Part shown: piece by piece, positions 61,933 through 64,000 of the stretch
Position numbering within the stretch: position 1 is the first letter of the stretch
Layout of the letters: the number at the start of each line of letters is the position of its first letter
Origin: Nocardiopsis gilva YIM 90087
GTDB lineage: Bacteria > Actinomycetota > Actinomycetes > Streptosporangiales > Streptosporangiaceae
Assembly: GCF_002263495.1 (NCBI RefSeq)
Contig: NZ_CP022753.1
Span: forward strand, 4,774,001 to 4,838,000
Direction: 5' to 3'
Length of the DNA: 64,000 bases
Notes under the pieces: model-generated
The model's database searches: none
What the model saw: only the letters and a program-made list of their open reading frames with translations
What the model was told of the DNA's origin: nothing
Position numbers and translations under genes: made by a program

Positions 61933-63672
61933 CTACTGCGTGCCCGGGTACCACATGACCGAGCTGACGGTGGCGGGATTGAGCCGGTAACCCGGACGTC
62001 CCTGGAGCACGTCATCCTGGCCGATCGCATCGCCCATGACGTCCGTGCAGGCGATACGGAACCGTCGAATCGCCTGCACCAGCGAGGCCGTGGAGCGTCC
62101 GGTGCTCTGCGCGAGCTCGCCGGCCCGCAGGAAGGCGGGCTCTTCACCGCGTTCCCTGCTGCGGTCGAGCTCGGACGCGAGAGCTGAGAGGATCGCGCGC
62201 AGTGCGGGCGGGCATTGGGAGTAGACACGGAAACCGTCGACGAACAGTTCGTTTCCGTGCAGGGCAATCTCGACGCGGTTGACGGTGTCCCGCTGCAGCT
62301 GCCACGCGCTGAGTAGCTCCAGCATCGAAGCGAAGTCCGGCACCGGATACTTGGCGCGTTCGGCCAGGTAGGTCATTGCGGCGGTCATCGGAGAGTCCGT
62401 GTCGGTACTGTTCAACGCGTCGATCAGTGCCGAGACGAGCCTCGGAGCACGTTTCCGGAGCCCGTGGACGTGTGGAGCGCACCATTCCGCAGCGCTGTCC
62501 CGTCCGTGCAGTGCCCAGGTGAGCAGCGTGGTGTCTAGGCGCAGGACATCGAGCTCCGCGGACAGTCCGGCGTTGCGCAGTCGCTCCTGGACCTCGTGGA
62601 AGGCGGAAGAGAGGGCTACCGGGTCCACTTTGCGCCGATACATCAGCAGCAGGTGCCGCCACATCGCATCGACCGGAAGATACACGTTGGCGTCATTTCG
62701 TTCGCCGAGTGCGACATGCCCGACCCGGGCGAGAATATCCGGATACGAGGAGTCCAGGAACGTCCGCCAACCGTTGGAGAAACGGTCAAGCGCGCCTTCC
62801 AAGTGGCTACGCGACTGCCAGCGGACCGCGCTCAGGAGTGATTCGCTCACCCCGACGTAGCGCCACAGCAGCCCCGCGTCCTCGTCCCGGAGCACGGGGT
62901 CGCGGAGGACGGCCTGCTCGACGAAGGTCTGATAGCGGCCGGAGTGGACGTCGCCGAGATGAAAAGCGACGCGTCCCGTCTCCGACGCCGAAGCCGTGCG
63001 TTCACGGAGCACGGTCTCCACGTAGGAGCGCTGCTCTTCTGCGGCCGTGGTGGCTCGATCTGGCAGACCGAGCATGATGTCGACCATAACCAGGTCGGAG
63101 TACAACCACGCCGTATCAGCGTAGTAGTCATAGGCCCGATAGCGCTGCAGAGAACGTTCCAGGAATTCATGGGCGGACTTTCCGCCCCCCTCTTTGGCCG
63201 CGGCGAGCCCGCGGAGCCACAACACGTAGGACGTGTCCTGGAATTCCGTGAGGCTGATTTCTGGCGACATCGTCCGGGCCAGCTGCCAGAAGGCGGTCGG
63301 GAAAACCGTCTCGGCGTAGTCCGGCCATCCCTGGCTGGCATGGTCGCACACCTCGATCACGGTCGCCACGGACTGCTCCGCGACTGCGTCGCGGAGCAGT
63401 CCTATCGCCTCGGTCACTCGTGGAAGGATACGTCCGATATAGAGGATCGAATCGCTGGTGAAACGTTCGCATAGGCTGGTGAGATCAGGCCGATTATCCG
63501 GTTCGCGGAATATATCTGAGCCGAGCTCGCAGAGCAGGACCAACATGGCGAGCTCGTGTTCGCTGACCTTGTTGACCAAAACACCAGGGTTCGTCCTGGC
63601 CGTGCTGATCGCTTCTTCTGCGAGCTCCGGTCCGAAGTCTCCGAAGAAGAGGTGTTCCAGCCGTCCTGTCAT
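61933..63672 (-). CDS. Large protein with winged-helix-like C-terminus
   Basis: A 579-residue cytoplasmic protein beginning at the ATG 63670-63672. The long helical middle (residues about 90-440) is rich in repeated Leu/Ala/Arg heptads reminiscent of TPR-type arrays. The C-terminal 110 residues (FLRAGELAQSTGRSTASLVQ, AIRRFRIACTDVMG, QGRPGYRLNPATV) resemble an OmpR-type winged helix ending in the PGYRL wing. It could be a regulator of the metabolite cluster; no family was confirmed. Confidence 0.65.
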   Translation of the reverse strand: MTGRLEHLFFGDFGPELAEEAISTARTNPGVLVNKVSEHELAMLVLLCELGSDIFREPDNRPDLTSLCERFTSDSILYIGRILPRVTEAIGLLRDAVAEQSVATVIEVCDHASQGWPDYAETVFPTAFWQLARTMSPEISLTEFQDTSYVLWLRGLAAAKEGGGKSAHEFLERSLQRYRAYDYYADTAWLYSDLVMVDIMLGLPDRATTAAEEQRSYVETVLRERTASASETGRVAFHLGDVHSGRYQTFVEQAVLRDPVLRDEDAGLLWRYVGVSESLLSAVRWQSRSHLEGALDRFSNGWRTFLDSSYPDILARVGHVALGERNDANVYLPVDAMWRHLLLMYRRKVDPVALSSAFHEVQERLRNAGLSAELDVLRLDTTLLTWALHGRDSAAEWCAPHVHGLRKRAPRLVSALIDALNSTDTDSPMTAAMTYLAERAKYPVPDFASMLELLSAWQLQRDTVNRVEIALHGNELFVDGFRVYSQCPPALRAILSALASELDRSRERGEEPAFLRAGELAQSTGRSTASLVQAIRRFRIACTDVMGDAIGQDDVLQGRPGYRLNPATVSSVMWYPGTQ

Positions 63673-63775
63673 TTATTTACGCCGCCTTGCTTCTAGTTAC
63701 CCAACAATGCTTATACAACCCCCGAGCGCATGGTTAACTGCTACTTCTGAGTTGATGCTGTGTATTATATTGCCA

Positions 63776-63804
63776 GAACGGCCTGAGACGCGTTCTCGCC
63801 GTTC
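63776..63804 (-). terminator. Hairpin after the SbnA-like gene
   Basis: GAACGGC and GCCGTTC (63776-63782 and 63798-63804) form a stem 23 bases downstream of the leftward stop. An AT-rich stretch follows toward 63680 and may hold the promoter for the next gene. Confidence 0.5.
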
Positions 63805-63827
63805 CCCCGTGCATCGGTCCCGTGACA

Positions 63828-64000
63828 CTAGCCACTCGCGCGGACGGGAAGCCAATGATTGCTGAGTGCCTCCTCCGAGCATCCGGCGGAGCGCAACCAC
63901 GCCGTGTTGTAGATGGTGCTCGCATATTTCTCCCCAAGATCGGGGCACAGGCAGCAGACGTCCCGAGCATCCGGGGTGTCGGCCAGATACCGGAGGCACG
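63828..64000 (-). CDS. SbnA-like 2,3-diaminopropionate synthase, C-terminal fragment
   Basis: The last 56 codons before a TAG at 63828-63830; the rest lies beyond the right edge. The frame reads CLCPDLGEKYASTIYNTAWL, which fits the end of SbnA/cysteine synthase-like PLP enzymes (PDxGxxYxxTxYxxxW). SbnA joins O-phosphoserine and glutamate. The close SbnB gene on the same strand supports the call. Confidence 0.65.
   Translation of the reverse strand, partial: CLRYLADTPDARDVCCLCPDLGEKYASTIYNTAWLRSAGCSEEALSNHWLPVRASG

Noticed and set aside
63697-63999. Leftward 100-codon frame at the right edge
   Set aside because: Another leftward frame over the same bases gives a clear SbnA-like C-terminus with a proper stop, so this one is a shadow.

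Overview
This 64 kb window is from a high-GC Gram-positive actinomycete. The evidence is very GC-rich coding sequence with many GTG starts, a Streptomyces subtilisin inhibitor-type protein, DUF2510, oligoribonuclease, a SpoU methyltransferase, and actinobacterial-style IclR, PadR and short GntR regulators. A Nocardiopsaceae-like genome (Nocardiopsis, Streptomonospora or relatives) is plausible but cannot be proved from the window alone.

Layout. 1-27 kb is mostly ordinary chromosome. It holds a partial PLP-fold enzyme, a secreted glycerophosphodiester phosphodiesterase, and a homogentisate (aromatic amino acid) degradation operon of FAD monooxygenase, homogentisate dioxygenase, an unassigned protein and fumarylacetoacetase, with a metallo-beta-lactamase-fold gene upstream and a gamma-glutamyltransferase and IclR regulator beyond it. 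Then come NlpC/P60, a PolA-like polymerase, a 2-hydroxyacid dehydrogenase, PadR, SpoU, an SSI inhibitor, two tandem substrate-binding/VWA proteins, an amidase-like protein, a DUF2510 membrane protein, orn and tRNA-His. Many convergent or terminal junctions carry strong palindromic terminators.

27-44 kb is a Tad/Flp (type IVb) pilus locus. A decayed Hint-domain fragment, a short GntR gene and three tiny coupled genes come first. Two zinc-ribbon paralogues of unknown function follow, then CpaB/RcpC, CpaE/TadZ, two TadE pseudopilins, CpaF ATPase, TadB, TadC, a sensor kinase and LuxR-type response regulator, and the Flp pilin. The locus ends with a Tad-domain/M15-like peptidase fusion, an OmpA-type lipoprotein, a related secreted protein, and a lytic-transglycosylase domain behind a prepilin leader. 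No prepilin peptidase is visible.

44-60 kb is an accessory island of toxins and decayed insertion sequences. Two complete polymorphic-toxin genes, on opposite strands, begin with the same pilin-like leader (GTG start, then residues resembling LRxIHxPxxGAS and a hydrophobic helix). Each continues through a low-complexity linker into a self-processing Hint domain ending in VHN and then a unique C-terminal toxin tip, followed by candidate immunity genes. A third copy is broken by frameshifts and a stop. My main hypothesis is that these are Tad-pilin-tethered polymorphic toxins: the Tad machinery displays or exports a pilin-like anchor and the Hint domain releases the toxin. The same leader logic on peptidoglycan hydrolases in the Tad operon supports a wider theme of pilin-leader effectors. 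An IS701-like element with clear terminal repeats, an IS1182-like remnant and a further transposase fragment surround these modules.

60-64 kb is the edge of a specialised-metabolism cluster: SbnB-like dehydrogenase, a DUF2000 protein, a large protein with a winged-helix-like C-terminus, and the 3' end of an SbnA-like synthase. Together these indicate L-2,3-diaminopropionate synthesis for a siderophore or peptide antibiotic whose remaining genes lie off the right edge.
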